Positions 17,746-26,206 of a stretch of DNA of 64,000 bases are shown piece by piece (within the stretch, counting starts at the first letter, position 1; each line of letters opens with the position of its first letter). Origin of the DNA: Nocardioides scoriae (GTDB lineage Bacteria; Actinomycetota; Actinomycetes; Propionibacteriales; Nocardioidaceae); the NCBI RefSeq assembly GCF_900104965.1, contig NZ_LT629757.1, positions 2,480,001-2,544,000 of the forward strand, read 5' to 3'. The translations under genes were made by a program, and so were the position numbers. Below the pieces are notes generated by a model. The model was not told where the DNA came from. It was given only the letters and a program-made list of their open reading frames with translations, and did no database searches.

Positions 17746-18789
17746 GTGAGCGTCCCAGAGCCCGGTCCCGCACCCGGCGCACGTCGCCGCCGCAGGCGCG
17801 CGACCATCACCACGGTGGCGGCCGCGGCCGGGGTCGCGCCGTCCACCGTGTCGCGGGCGTTCAGCAACCCGGGGCGGGTCAACCACGTCACGCGCGCGCA
17901 CGTGCTGGCCGTGGCCGAGGAGCTCGGCTACGCCCCCAACCCGGCCGCCCAGGCCCTCGAGTCGGGCCGCACGAGCACCGTCGCGCTGGTCGTCCCCGAC
18001 ATCACCAACCCCTACTTCTCCGGGGTCGTCAAGGGGGCCGAGCGGGCCGCGGCCGAGGCTCGGCTGACCCTGGTCATCGGCGACGCCCAGGAGAACCCCG
18101 TCCACGAGGAACGCCTGGTCAGGCGGCTGGGACCCGCCGTCGACGGGTTCGTGCTGACCGCCTCGCGGATGCCCGACGACGTGCTCGAGCGGGTCAGCGA
18201 GCTCAACCGGATCGTGCTGGTCAACCGGGCCTCGCCGGGCCTGACCAGCGTGGTCGCCGACTTCGCCTCGGGCACCCGCCAGATCGTCGCCCACCTGGCC
18301 TCGCACGGGCACCGCTCGTTCGTGTTCCTCGGCGGCCCGGCCGAGTCCTGGTCGGGCGCCCGGCGCTGGGCGGGACTGCGCGCGGCGGCCGAGGAGCACG
18401 GCCTCGAGGCCACCCGCTTCGGGCCCTGGACCCCGACGATCGCGTCCGGCCCCGCGGCCGCCGACGCGGTGCTCGCCACCGGGGCCACCGCGGTCGTGGC
18501 CCACAACGACGTCCTCGCGATCGGGGTGCTGCAGCGGCTCGCGGAGCGCGGCGTGCGCGTGCCGCAGGAGGTGAGCGTGGTCGGCTTCGACGACGTCTTC
18601 GGTGCCGACTTCTGCCACCCGCCGCTGACCACCCTCGCCGAGCGCACCACCGAGGCCGGCGCCCGCGCCGTCGAGGCACTGGCCGCCCTCACCCGCCCCG
18701 GCGCCCTCCCGACCGGCGGTGACGCACCCGTCCGCGTGCTTCCCACCCAGCTCGTGGTGCGCGCCTCCTCCGGCCCCGCTCCCCGCTGA
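17746..18789 (+). CDS. LacI-family transcriptional regulator
   Basis: A 347-residue regulator. An arginine-rich N-terminal stretch leads to the HTH (TVAAAAGVAPSTVSRAF, about residues 27-43), the hinge-helix segment NPAAQALESGRT, and a periplasmic-binding-protein-like sensor domain with VPDITNPYFS and SVVGFDDV. Divergent from the quinate/shikimate operon with a palindromic operator between, so it is the likely repressor, relieved by an aromatic-acid intermediate. The GTG at 17746 places the HTH about 25 residues from the N-terminus; an earlier in-frame start would put the operator inside the gene. Confidence 0.87.
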   Translation: MSVPEPGPAPGARRRRRRATITTVAAAAGVAPSTVSRAFSNPGRVNHVTRAHVLAVAEELGYAPNPAAQALESGRTSTVALVVPDITNPYFSGVVKGAERAAAEARLTLVIGDAQENPVHEERLVRRLGPAVDGFVLTASRMPDDVLERVSELNRIVLVNRASPGLTSVVADFASGTRQIVAHLASHGHRSFVFLGGPAESWSGARRWAGLRAAAEEHGLEATRFGPWTPTIASGPAAADAVLATGATAVVAHNDVLAIGVLQRLAERGVRVPQEVSVVGFDDVFGADFCHPPLTTLAERTTEAGARAVEALAALTRPGALPTGGDAPVRVLPTQLVVRASSGPAPR

Positions 18790-18795
18790 GGGACC

Positions 18796-19824
18796 TCACG
18801 TGGCGCGGGCGTCCCGCTCGTCGTCGTGGTCCTCGGAGCCGGTGCCGATCACGCTGGGCGGGGGGCCGAAGGAGACCTCGACCTCCTCGAAGCCCTTGTG
18901 GCGCTGGGCGCGGGCGTAGCTGGTGTAGGCCTTGCGGTCGGCGTCGGTCAGCTCGACCGAGTCGGTGAAGGGCGTGAGCAGGGCGCGGGGCCACAGCCGG
19001 CGGACCAGCACGACGTTGAGCTCCATGCCGAGCACCGCGATGACCGCGGCCAGGAAGATGAGGCCGATGAGCCCGAGGACCAGGCCGAAGGTCTGGTTCA
19101 TCGAGGAGGTCTCGTTGAGCACGCGGTCGACGTACGCCGTGGAGAGCTGCTGCAGCGCCTGCCACAGGACGGCGACGAAGAAGCCGCCGGGGGCGGCGTA
19201 GAACCACGGGTGCTCGCGGGCGGTCGCGAGGCGGAACAGCACGGTGAGGATGCCGCCGACGAGCAGCACCGTGGCGAGCGAGACCAGGACCCGGCCACCG
19301 GGGATGCCGGCGTCGCGCAGCACCTGCTGGCCGAGCACCGAGACCGCCGTGATGGCCAGCACCGCGCCGCCGGCGATGAGCAGCAGGAACAGGCTCTTGA
19401 GCCGGAGCAGGAACGGGTTGGGCCGGCTGTTGCGCGGCACCGACCAGGCGACGTTCATGGCGTTCTGGATGGCGGTGCCGAGGCCGAGCGAGCCGTAGAG
19501 CGCGATCAGCGCACCGGTGACGACCGCGGTGACCGAGCCGGTGAGGCCCTCGGGACGGCCGAGCTGGTCGCCCACGATCGGGAACTGCCGCAGCGTCGAG
19601 TCGAGCGCCGCCTGCTGCAGCTCGGGGTCGCCCTGGAGCACGAAGCCCAGGATGGAGGTGCCGAGCAGCAGCAGCGGGAACACCGACACGAAGGTGTAGT
19701 AGGTGATGATCGCCGCGAGGTAGGGACCCTGGTCGTCGAAGTACTTGTAGACGACCGCGAGGGGGAACCCCAGCCCCGGCCACCTGCGCTGGGCGTCGTC
19801 CGCCGCCCTCACCATGCCCGCCAC
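18796..19824 (-). CDS. YihY/BrkB-family integral membrane protein
   Basis: A 342-residue membrane protein of the YihY/virulence-factor BrkB family, with six hydrophobic segments, an early AAIITYYTFVSVFPLLL helix and the GAALxxV-type central region. Function is not established for the family. The charged C-terminal tail (about 290-342) is cytoplasmic and rich in acidic residues. TACGGT lies six bases before the GTG at 19824, a leaderless arrangement; an ATG three codons downstream (19815) is the alternative. Convergent with the LacI gene, six bases apart. Confidence 0.85.
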   Translation of the reverse strand: MAGMVRAADDAQRRWPGLGFPLAVVYKYFDDQGPYLAAIITYYTFVSVFPLLLLGTSILGFVLQGDPELQQAALDSTLRQFPIVGDQLGRPEGLTGSVTAVVTGALIALYGSLGLGTAIQNAMNVAWSVPRNSRPNPFLLRLKSLFLLLIAGGAVLAITAVSVLGQQVLRDAGIPGGRVLVSLATVLLVGGILTVLFRLATAREHPWFYAAPGGFFVAVLWQALQQLSTAYVDRVLNETSSMNQTFGLVLGLIGLIFLAAVIAVLGMELNVVLVRRLWPRALLTPFTDSVELTDADRKAYTSYARAQRHKGFEEVEVSFGPPPSVIGTGSEDHDDERDARAT

Positions 19825-19907
19825 GCGAGAACCGTACCGGCGGGCCCGTGGCCACCCGGCTGCGACTGGCCCTCCACCTGCGACGACGCGGCTGCCAGGC
19901 TGCTCGG

Positions 19908-20600
19908 GTGCCCCTCCCCGACGAGACGCTGCCACGCGCCGAGCGCCGTGCGCTGCACCGGACCGCCTTCGGCATCGGGCTGTACGCCGCGGCGTTCGGC
20001 GCGACGTTCGGTGCGGTCGCGACCGGGTCGGGGCTCGGCGTGGGGCAGACGGCCGTGCTGAGCGCGGTGATGTTCACCGGCGCCTCGCAGTTCGCCTTCG
20101 TGGGCGTGGTCGCGGCGGGCGGGTCGGCGGCCGCCGCGGTCTCGGCCGCGCTGCTGCTCGGCGCGCGCAACGCCTTCTACGGCATCCCCGTGAGCGGCCT
20201 GCTCCGACCGCGCGGCTGGCGCCGCCCCCTCGTGGCCCACGTCGTCATCGACGAGACCACGGCGATGGCGGTCGCCCAGCCGACCCCGGCGGCCGGGCGG
20301 CTGGCGTTCTGGTCGACGGCGCTGTGGCTGTGCGGGCTGTGGAACGTCGGGACGCTGGCCGGTGCCCTGCTGGGACGAGCCGTCGACCCGGCCGCGCTCG
20401 GGCTCGACGCGGCCGCGCCCGCCGTCTTCCTGGCGCTGCTGTGGCCCCAGCTGGGCCGGCGCCCGGCGCCGGTGGTGGCGCTGCTCGGCGCGGGGCTGGC
20501 GCTCGTGCTGATCCCACTGGCCCCGCCGGGGGTCCCGGTCGTGGCAGCGGCCGGGGTGGCGCTGGCGGTCGGCCTCACCGGCAGGACGGACCGGTCGTGA
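19908..20600 (+). CDS. azlC: AzlC-family branched-chain amino acid exporter, large subunit
   Basis: A 230-residue membrane protein with the AzlC pattern: GIGLYAAAFGATFGAVATGSG, then VMFTGASQFAFVG and the GARNAFYGIPVS segment. With the small AzlD partner it forms a two-subunit exporter of branched-chain and related amino acids (BrnFE in corynebacteria). I use the GTG at 19908 because homology starts shortly after; an upstream ATG would add 20 arginine-rich residues. Its stop overlaps the azlD start (GTGA). Confidence 0.87.
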   Translation: MPLPDETLPRAERRALHRTAFGIGLYAAAFGATFGAVATGSGLGVGQTAVLSAVMFTGASQFAFVGVVAAGGSAAAAVSAALLLGARNAFYGIPVSGLLRPRGWRRPLVAHVVIDETTAMAVAQPTPAAGRLAFWSTALWLCGLWNVGTLAGALLGRAVDPAALGLDAAAPAVFLALLWPQLGRRPAPVVALLGAGLALVLIPLAPPGVPVVAAAGVALAVGLTGRTDRS

Positions 20601-20914
20601 CCGGGACGGCGCTGTGGGTGGCGGTGGTGGTGGCCGCCCTCGGCTGCTACCTGCTCAAGCTGGCGGGCGTCTCGCTGCCCGCCGCGCTGCTCGACCACCC
20701 GCGCGTGCGCCGGGTGGCGGCGCTGCTGCCCGTCGCGATGCTCGCGGCCCTGGTCGTGGTCGAGCTGCTCGACGACGGTGGTCGCTACGGCGCCGACTGG
20801 CGCACCGCGGTCGGCGTGCTCGCCGGGGCGGTCGCCCTCGCGCTGCGCCAGGGCGTGCTGGTCGTGTTCGTCGTGGCGGTGGCGACGACCGCGCTGCTGC
20901 GGCTGGTGACCTAG
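20597..20914 (+). CDS. azlD: AzlD-family branched-chain amino acid exporter, small subunit
   Basis: A 105-residue protein with three or four hydrophobic segments (ALWVAVVVAALGCYLLK at the N-terminus, then LLPVAMLAALVVVELL), matching AzlD/BrnE in length. The GTG start overlaps the azlC stop by four bases, as expected for a co-translated exporter pair. The stop codon region is shared with the convergent MarR gene, with a four-base overlap of the 3' ends. Confidence 0.87.
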   Translation: MTGTALWVAVVVAALGCYLLKLAGVSLPAALLDHPRVRRVAALLPVAMLAALVVVELLDDGGRYGADWRTAVGVLAGAVALALRQGVLVVFVVAVATTALLRLVT

Positions 20915-21435
20915 CCGGCGCGGTCCGCAGCGCCGGGGCCTGCCTCGACCGCGCCGGGGCACTCCGGCGGCGGGCACTCCTCGTCGCGCAGCGGCTCCCC
21001 CACGGCGTCGAAGATCTCGCGCAGCTGCTGCACCTGCTGGGGCGTGAGCCGGTCGAACAGCGACTGCCGGACGTGCTCGACGTGGAGCGGAGCCACCTCG
21101 ACCAGCTGCTCGAACCCGGCGTCGGTCAGCGTCGCGACGACCACCCGGGCGTTGTCGGGGCGGCGCGCCCGGGTGACCCACCCCTGGGTCTCGAGCTTGG
21201 CGACGGCGTGCGACATCCGGCTGGGCGAGGCGCGCACCATCTCGGCGAGCACGCCCATCGACAGGGTCCGCTCGGGCGCCTCGCTCAGCATCGCCAGCAC
21301 CAGGTAGACGCTGTGGGGCATGCCGGCGTCGCGCGAGAGCTGGCGGTCGAGCGAGGCCTGCAGCGCCTGGGTGGCGAACAGGTAGGAGCGCCAGGCCGCC
21401 TGCTCGTCGTCGTCCAGCCATCGGGGTGGGGTCAC
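20911..21435 (-). CDS. MarR-family transcriptional regulator
   Basis: A 174-residue winged-helix regulator. The recognition region is MGVLAEMVRASPSRMSHAVAKLE (about 60-82), followed by the wing with TRARRPDNARVVVATLTDAG. The C-terminal tail is acidic and cysteine-containing (ECPPPECPG). Divergent from a DoxX gene, with two copies of a TTGAA-N2-TTCAA site between them, so it probably represses both genes. In this family the ligand is often an aromatic or oxidising compound; none is indicated here. Confidence 0.88.
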   Translation of the reverse strand: MTPPRWLDDDEQAAWRSYLFATQALQASLDRQLSRDAGMPHSVYLVLAMLSEAPERTLSMGVLAEMVRASPSRMSHAVAKLETQGWVTRARRPDNARVVVATLTDAGFEQLVEVAPLHVEHVRQSLFDRLTPQQVQQLREIFDAVGEPLRDEECPPPECPGAVEAGPGAADRAG

Positions 21436-21454
21436 GCCCCCATCCTAGCGACTG

Positions 21455-21466
21455 TTGAACTTTCAA
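21455..21466. promoter_or_regulatory. MarR operator copy 1
   Basis: TTGAACTTTCAA, arms TTGAA/TTCAA around two bases, 20 bp upstream of the MarR start. A second copy with the same arms lies 34 bp away towards the DoxX gene. Confidence 0.7.
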
Positions 21467-21488
21467 ACTAGAAGCCCTACGCTCTCGT

Positions 21489-21500
21489 TTGAACATTCAA
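21489..21500. promoter_or_regulatory. MarR operator copy 2
   Basis: TTGAACATTCAA, the second copy of the TTGAA-N2-TTCAA site, 37 bp upstream of the DoxX start. The start-to-start spacing of 34 bp is close to three helical turns, so two dimers could bind the same face. Confidence 0.7.
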
Positions 21501-21536
21501 CTGCGGCAGTCGCCGCCCGGCGGGAGCGAGACCCCC

Positions 21537-21893
21537 ATGAACGTCGTCCTGTGGATCCTGCAGATCGTGCTGGCCGTGGCCTTCCTGGCCGCGGGCGCCA
21601 TGAAGGCGACCAAGCCGAAGGCCGAGCTCTCCGGCCAGATGGGCTGGGTCGACGACTTCTCGGCCGGCGGCGTCAAGGCCATCGGCGTGCTCGAGGTGCT
21701 CGCCGCGATCGGCCTGGTGCTGCCCTGGGCGCTCGACGTCGCCCCGGTCCTCACCCCGCTCGCCGCCCTCGGGCTGGTGCTGATGATGGTCGGCGCGGCC
21801 GTCGTCCACGCCCGCCGCAGCGAGACCCAGATGATCGTGGTCAACGTCGTCCTGGGCGTGCTGGCCGCGGTCGTCGCCGTCGGTCGCTTCTAG
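21537..21893 (+). CDS. DoxX-family membrane protein
   Basis: A 118-residue, four-helix membrane protein of the DoxX/SURF4-like family (start MNVVLWILQIVLAVAFLAAG, then KATKPK and a final helix). Some actinobacterial DoxX proteins work with superoxide dismutase and a thiosulfate sulfurtransferase-like protein in redox protection; the role here is open. The ATG follows a GGGAG site. The divergent MarR regulator and the paired operators suggest induction by a small molecule or oxidative signal. Confidence 0.82.
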   Translation: MNVVLWILQIVLAVAFLAAGAMKATKPKAELSGQMGWVDDFSAGGVKAIGVLEVLAAIGLVLPWALDVAPVLTPLAALGLVLMMVGAAVVHARRSETQMIVVNVVLGVLAAVVAVGRF

Positions 21894-21934
21894 CCAGACC
21901 GGCCCCGGCCGCGGCACCGGGCTAGCGTGCGCAC

Positions 21935-22678
21935 GTGGCGACCACCGATCGGAGCGTGCCGGTCCCGGTGCCGGGCGTGGTGGCCGACGCCGCGGCGCTG
22001 GGTCCGTGGTTCGCGGCGTCCGTGGCCGCTCCCGGCGAGGGTTGGCTGACGCTGGCCGAGCTGACCTCGCCCGAGCGCCTGGACGACCTGCTGGCCCGGA
22101 CGCGCACCGCGATCGCGGTCCAGCGGCGCGCTCCCGTCGCCGCGGTCGAGGTCCGCGTCGCCGCCTCCTCGCTGCACCTCGCCCTCCTGGGCCGGGTCAC
22201 CTCGGTCGCGCTGGGGGCGTTGGCGCTCGGAGGCAGCGTGCTGGCCCTGGGCGCGCAGGCCCGGTGGCGACCGACCACCACCCACGCGGTCGACCTCGGT
22301 CTGGCCGCGCCGCTCGGCACACCGGCCGGCTCCCCCGACGAGGCGCTCGCCCTGCTGCACCGAGAGGTCCTCGACACCCTCGTCGTGCCGCTCGGCCTCG
22401 CCCTGCGCGAGCGCGCCCGGGTCTCCCCGCGGGTGCTGAGCGGCAACGCCACCTCGTCGTGGGTCGGCGCCCTGAGCGCCCTGCACCACGCCCGGCCCGA
22501 CCTGGTGCCGCAGGCGGCGGCGTACGTCTCGGCGCTGCTGCACGACCCGCTGCTGCGGCCCACCTGGACGCCGGTGCGCGGCGGGGCCGGCGTCCGTCGG
22601 ACGAGCTGCTGCCTGTTCTGGCGGCTGCCCGGCGGCGGCGTGTGCGGCGACTGCGTGCTGCACGCCCGGACCGGCTGA
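21935..22678 (+). CDS. FhuF-like (2Fe-2S) iron-sulfur protein
   Basis: A 247-residue protein whose C-terminus carries Cys-Cys-x10-Cys-x2-Cys (in RRTSCCLFWRLP and CGDCVL), the unusual [2Fe-2S] ligand pattern of the FhuF ferric-siderophore reductase family. It probably releases iron from imported siderophores in the cytoplasm. No siderophore transport gene is next to it. The GTG at 21935 is preceded at six bases by TAGCGT (21923-21928), which points to a leaderless transcript. Confidence 0.82.
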   Translation: MATTDRSVPVPVPGVVADAAALGPWFAASVAAPGEGWLTLAELTSPERLDDLLARTRTAIAVQRRAPVAAVEVRVAASSLHLALLGRVTSVALGALALGGSVLALGAQARWRPTTTHAVDLGLAAPLGTPAGSPDEALALLHREVLDTLVVPLGLALRERARVSPRVLSGNATSSWVGALSALHHARPDLVPQAAAYVSALLHDPLLRPTWTPVRGGAGVRRTSCCLFWRLPGGGVCGDCVLHARTG

Positions 22679-22690
22679 CACACTCTCCCG

Positions 22691-23728
22691 GTGGTGAGCC
22701 CCGGCGCGATGCGCGCCTTCGTCGTGACCGGTCCCGGACGCGCGGAGGTGCAGGAGGTGCCGGTCCCGGCCGCCGTCCCCGGCGAGGTCGTGGTCGAGGT
22801 CGAGCGGGTCGGCATCTGCGGGACGGACGTGGAGTTCTTCACCGGCGAGATGGCCTACCTCCACGACGGCCACGCCCGCTTCCCGGTGCGGCTGGGCCAC
22901 GAGTGGTGCGGCACCGTGCGCGAGGTCGGCGCCGGCGTCGACCCGCGCTGGCAGGGCCGGCGCGTCACCGGCGACACCATGCTCGGCTGCGGCCGCTGCC
23001 GCCGCTGCCGCACCGGGCTCCAGCACGTGTGCGAGCGGCGCTCGGAGATCGGCATCCGCAACGGCCGCCCGGGAGCGCTCGCCGAGCGGCTCGCCGTGCC
23101 GGTCACCGCGCTGCACGACCTCGGCGTGGGCACCGACCCCGCGCTCGGGGCGCTGGTGGAGCCGGGCGGCAACGCCCTGCGCGCCGCCGAGGCCGCGCTG
23201 GCGGGGCCCGACCGGCGCGTGCTGGTGCTGGGTCCCGGCACCATCGGGCTGCTGGTCGCGCTGTTCGCGCGGGCGGCCGGCAGCGAGGTCCACGTCGTCG
23301 GCGTCACCGAGGCCTCGCTGGAGTTCGCCCGCGGCCTCGGCCTGACGCACGCCACGACCCGCGACCAGCTCCCCGACCTGGCGTACGACGCCGTCGTCGA
23401 CGCCTCCAACGCCCCGGGCCTGCCCGCGCTGGCCGCGGACCTCGTCGAGCCCGGCGGCCGCGTCGTGTACGTCGGCCTCGCCGGCTCGCCCAGCCTCCTC
23501 GACACCCGGGTCCTGGCCCTCAAGGACGTCACCGCGGTGGGCGTGCTGTCGGCCTCGCCCGGCCTGGCGCGCACCGTGGCGGCGTACACCTCGGGCGCGG
23601 TGGACCCCCGGCCCCTGGTCGCCGCGACCGTCGGCCTCGACGACGTCGCCGACGTGCTCGCCGGCCACCGCCCCGCCGGCGCCGGTCCGGGACCCAAGGT
23701 CCACGTCGACCCCCACCCCGGCCGCTGA
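22691..23728 (+). CDS. Zinc-dependent alcohol/polyol dehydrogenase (MDR family)
   Basis: A 345-residue medium-chain dehydrogenase. The catalytic zinc site is CGTD (about residue 43) with GHEWCG; the structural zinc site is a four-cysteine lobe (CGRCRRCRTGLQHVC), and the NAD(P) loop is GPGTIG. The pattern resembles sorbitol/threonine/glucose dehydrogenases; the substrate is not identifiable. It starts 12 bases after the FhuF-like gene, so the two may be cotranscribed. GTG codons at 22691 and 22694 compete as the start. Confidence 0.83.
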   Translation: MVSPGAMRAFVVTGPGRAEVQEVPVPAAVPGEVVVEVERVGICGTDVEFFTGEMAYLHDGHARFPVRLGHEWCGTVREVGAGVDPRWQGRRVTGDTMLGCGRCRRCRTGLQHVCERRSEIGIRNGRPGALAERLAVPVTALHDLGVGTDPALGALVEPGGNALRAAEAALAGPDRRVLVLGPGTIGLLVALFARAAGSEVHVVGVTEASLEFARGLGLTHATTRDQLPDLAYDAVVDASNAPGLPALAADLVEPGGRVVYVGLAGSPSLLDTRVLALKDVTAVGVLSASPGLARTVAAYTSGAVDPRPLVAATVGLDDVADVLAGHRPAGAGPGPKVHVDPHPGR

Positions 23729-23810
23729 ACGCCGGACCTCGCGAACGGGAAGAACCGGACGCCCCCGTGCGTTGGACCCGTCGTTGCCCCACCGAACGAC
23801 AGGACCCGCC

Positions 23811-24134
23811 GTGACCTTCCTCCCGACCTCCCCCGTTCCGCTGGCCACCCCCGAGTCCCGCCGCCGCAGCACCGTGCCGACCATGGGGCCGCTGCTCCCG
23901 GTCGAGCCCGTCCGCCCCGCCCCCAGCATCTGCGACGCCGGCGACGTGGCCGGTCCCGGCGAGGAGCGCTGCGGCTACCAGCCCGGCCAGCTGCGCTGCG
24001 TGCGCCGCCCCCACCCCGAGGCGCCCGACGCCCACGTGCGCGTCAGCGCCGAGCTCGACGCCGTGCCGCCCGTGCAGCTGCTGGTCACCCCGGCCGCCGC
24101 GCGCCGCACCGTCGACTTCTGCTCGGCCGCCTGA
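23811..24134 (+). CDS. Hypothetical small proline/cysteine-containing protein
   Basis: I do not recognise this 107-residue protein. Codon third positions are almost all G or C across its length, which supports real coding. It has no signal peptide or membrane segment. It is rich in Pro, Ala, Val and Arg, with five cysteines, two of them in CGYQPGQLRC. An AGGA sits nine bases before the GTG. The start could lie upstream at 23772. It is tail to tail with the TetR gene, one base between the stops. Confidence 0.55.
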   Translation: MTFLPTSPVPLATPESRRRSTVPTMGPLLPVEPVRPAPSICDAGDVAGPGEERCGYQPGQLRCVRRPHPEAPDAHVRVSAELDAVPPVQLLVTPAAARRTVDFCSAA

Positions 24135-24135
24135 C

Positions 24136-24765
24136 TCAGGCGGAGCCCGGCTCCATCAGGAGCGCGAGCACCCGGCCGAACAGGTCGTCCGGCACGCTCG
24201 TGCGGTCGACGTGGCGCTCCAGCGCGAGCCCGTTGGCCAGCGCCATCAGCAGCGTGGCGATCTCCTCGGGGGGCAGCGCCGGGCGGGCACCGCCCCGGGC
24301 CGTCGCCTGGTCGAGGTGGCCCGCCACCGCGGCGGTGACCGCGGCGTGGAGCTCGCGCCGTCGCTCGAGGAACGCTCCGTCGGTGGTGCCGCTGCGCACC
24401 GAGCGCTGCCACAGCTCGAGGAAGAGCAGGTGCCAGTCGCGCTGCTCGTCGCCGGCCTCGGTGAGCCGGTCCCCGAGCGAGCGGGCGCGCTCGGCCAGCG
24501 TCGTCCCGGTGTCGCTGACCGCCGCCAGCCCCGTCTCGAGGTACGCCGAGACGCGGTCCTGCACCAACGCTGCGACGAGGTCGTCCTTGCTGCCGAAGTT
24601 GGAGTAGACGGCGCCCTTGGTGAAGCCGGCGTCCGCGGCCACGTCGTCGACGCTGGCGGCGTCGATCCCCCGCCGGGCGAAGACCCGGGCCGCCGCGTCG
24701 AGCAGCGCCCGTCGCACCTCCTCGCGTGGAGGCCGGCGTCGCTGCGGCGTGGGCTCGGTTGACAT
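24136..24765 (-). CDS. TetR-family transcriptional regulator (next to P450)
   Basis: A 209-residue TetR repressor. The N-terminal HTH is DDVAADAGFTKGAVYSNFGSK (about 40-60), followed by an all-helical ligand domain. Divergent from a cytochrome P450 gene, with two 16-bp GATAC...GTATC palindromes between the starts, so it very likely controls both. The ligand is unknown; lipophilic substrates of the P450 are a reasonable guess. Confidence 0.88.
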   Translation of the reverse strand: MSTEPTPQRRRPPREEVRRALLDAAARVFARRGIDAASVDDVAADAGFTKGAVYSNFGSKDDLVAALVQDRVSAYLETGLAAVSDTGTTLAERARSLGDRLTEAGDEQRDWHLLFLELWQRSVRSGTTDGAFLERRRELHAAVTAAVAGHLDQATARGGARPALPPEEIATLLMALANGLALERHVDRTSVPDDLFGRVLALLMEPGSA

Positions 24766-24775
24766 CGACGGTTAC

Positions 24776-24791
24776 GATACCCGTGAGTATC
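24776..24791. promoter_or_regulatory. TetR operator copy 1
   Basis: GATACCCGTGAGTATC: arms GATAC/GTATC separated by six bases. It begins 10 bp upstream of the TetR start, where a bound repressor would block its promoter. Confidence 0.75.
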
Positions 24792-24792
24792 C

Positions 24793-24808
24793 GATACCGA
24801 TCGGTATC
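24793..24808. promoter_or_regulatory. TetR operator copy 2 (perfect palindrome)
   Basis: GATACCGATCGGTATC, a perfect 16-bp palindrome with the same GATAC arms, one base after copy 1 and 30 bp upstream of the P450 start. Adjacent copies suggest cooperative binding. Confidence 0.8.
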
Positions 24809-24838
24809 CAGCCACCACCCGACACAGCAGGGGGTCCG

Positions 24839-26206
24839 ATGAGCGTCGCGTCACGGGTCGAGAGCGAGGTCGCCGCCGCGCTGCGGTGGGGGCTGGGGCA
24901 CGCGCTGCCCCGCACGGCGATCGCCGGGTCGGCCCGCCGGGGCGACCTGCACGGCCGGCTCATCATGGCCACGAGCCAGAGCGACGAGACGCCGCTGGCG
25001 CTGTTCGACGAGATCCGGGCCGACGGACCGATGCACCGCGCGAAGTTCGCCTACGTGACCGCCTCCCAGCCGCTGGTGCGCGAGGTGCTGTCGAGCAACG
25101 ACGTCCACGCGGGCGTCTCCTTCGGGGCCACCGGGCCGATCGCGCGCCTCGGCGCCTGGGCCGGGCGGCGCGCACCCACCGGGCCGCTGACCCCGCCGTC
25201 GCTGCTGGTCACCGAACCGCCCGACCACACCCGCTACCGCCGGCTCACCACCCGCGTGTTCAGCGCGCGCGCCGTGCAGGGCCTGCGCGCCCGCACCGAG
25301 GAGATCGCAGCGGGCCTGCTCGACGACCTGGCCGCCGACGCCGCCGCGGGCCGACCGGTCGACCTGGTGGAGCGCTACTGCGCGCTGCTGCCGGTGACCG
25401 TGATCGCGGAGATCCTCGGCGTCCCGCCCGAGGACCGCGGCCGGGTGCTCGACTTCGGCTCGGGGGCGGCGCCCAGCCTCGACCTCGGCCTGCCGTGGCG
25501 ACGGTTCCGCGAGGTGGAGGCGTCGCTGACGGCCTTCGAGGCGTGGCTCGACGACCACCTGGCCGACGTGCGACGCGACCCCGGGGACGACCTGCTCAGC
25601 CAGCTGGTGACGGCGCGCGACGACCAGGGTCGCGGCCTGACCGACGCGGAGCTGCGCTCCACGGCCGGGCTGGTGCTGGCGGCCGGGTTCGAGACCACGG
25701 TCAACCTGCTCGGCAACGGCCTGGTGCTGCTGCACGAGCACCCCGACCAGCTCGCGCTGCTGCGCGAGCGACCCGACCTGTGGCCCAACGCCGTCGACGA
25801 GGTGCTCCGCGTCGACCCGCCGGTGCTGCTGACCGGGCGGACGGTGCAGCGCGACACCACCTTCGCCGGGACGCGGGTGCCGCGGGGCGCCGTGGTCACG
25901 GCGCTGCTGGCCGGGGCCAACCGCGACCCCGAGGTCTTCACCGACCCCGACCGCTTCGACGTCGCGCGGGAGAACGCCTCTGACCACGTGTCGTTCTCGT
26001 CGGGCCGCCACTACTGCCTGGGGGCCGCCCTGGCACGCATGGAGGGCGAGGTCGGGCTGCGGGCGGTCGTGGAGCGCCACCCCGACCTCGAGCTCGTGGC
26101 CGGGGCCGAGCGGCGCAGCACCCGGATCCTGCGCGGGTGGTCGGTGCTGCCGGCCCGGCTCAGCGGCGGGCGCGCCGCTGGCGCAGCTGCTCCAGCGCCT
26201 GCCTGA
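24839..26206 (+). CDS. Cytochrome P450
   Basis: A 455-residue class I bacterial P450 monooxygenase. The I-helix oxygen-binding motif is AGFETT, the ExxR motif is in DEVLR, and the heme loop FSSGRHYCLG places the thiolate ligand at Cys393. The substrate is not evident. No ferredoxin or reductase is adjacent, so redox partners must come from elsewhere. The ATG at 24839 follows a G-rich site (GGGGG, spacing about five). Its last 47 bases overlap a small gene on the other strand. Control by the divergent TetR is likely. Confidence 0.92.
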   Translation: MSVASRVESEVAAALRWGLGHALPRTAIAGSARRGDLHGRLIMATSQSDETPLALFDEIRADGPMHRAKFAYVTASQPLVREVLSSNDVHAGVSFGATGPIARLGAWAGRRAPTGPLTPPSLLVTEPPDHTRYRRLTTRVFSARAVQGLRARTEEIAAGLLDDLAADAAAGRPVDLVERYCALLPVTVIAEILGVPPEDRGRVLDFGSGAAPSLDLGLPWRRFREVEASLTAFEAWLDDHLADVRRDPGDDLLSQLVTARDDQGRGLTDAELRSTAGLVLAAGFETTVNLLGNGLVLLHEHPDQLALLRERPDLWPNAVDEVLRVDPPVLLTGRTVQRDTTFAGTRVPRGAVVTALLAGANRDPEVFTDPDRFDVARENASDHVSFSSGRHYCLGAALARMEGEVGLRAVVERHPDLELVAGAERRSTRILRGWSVLPARLSGGRAAGAAAPAPA

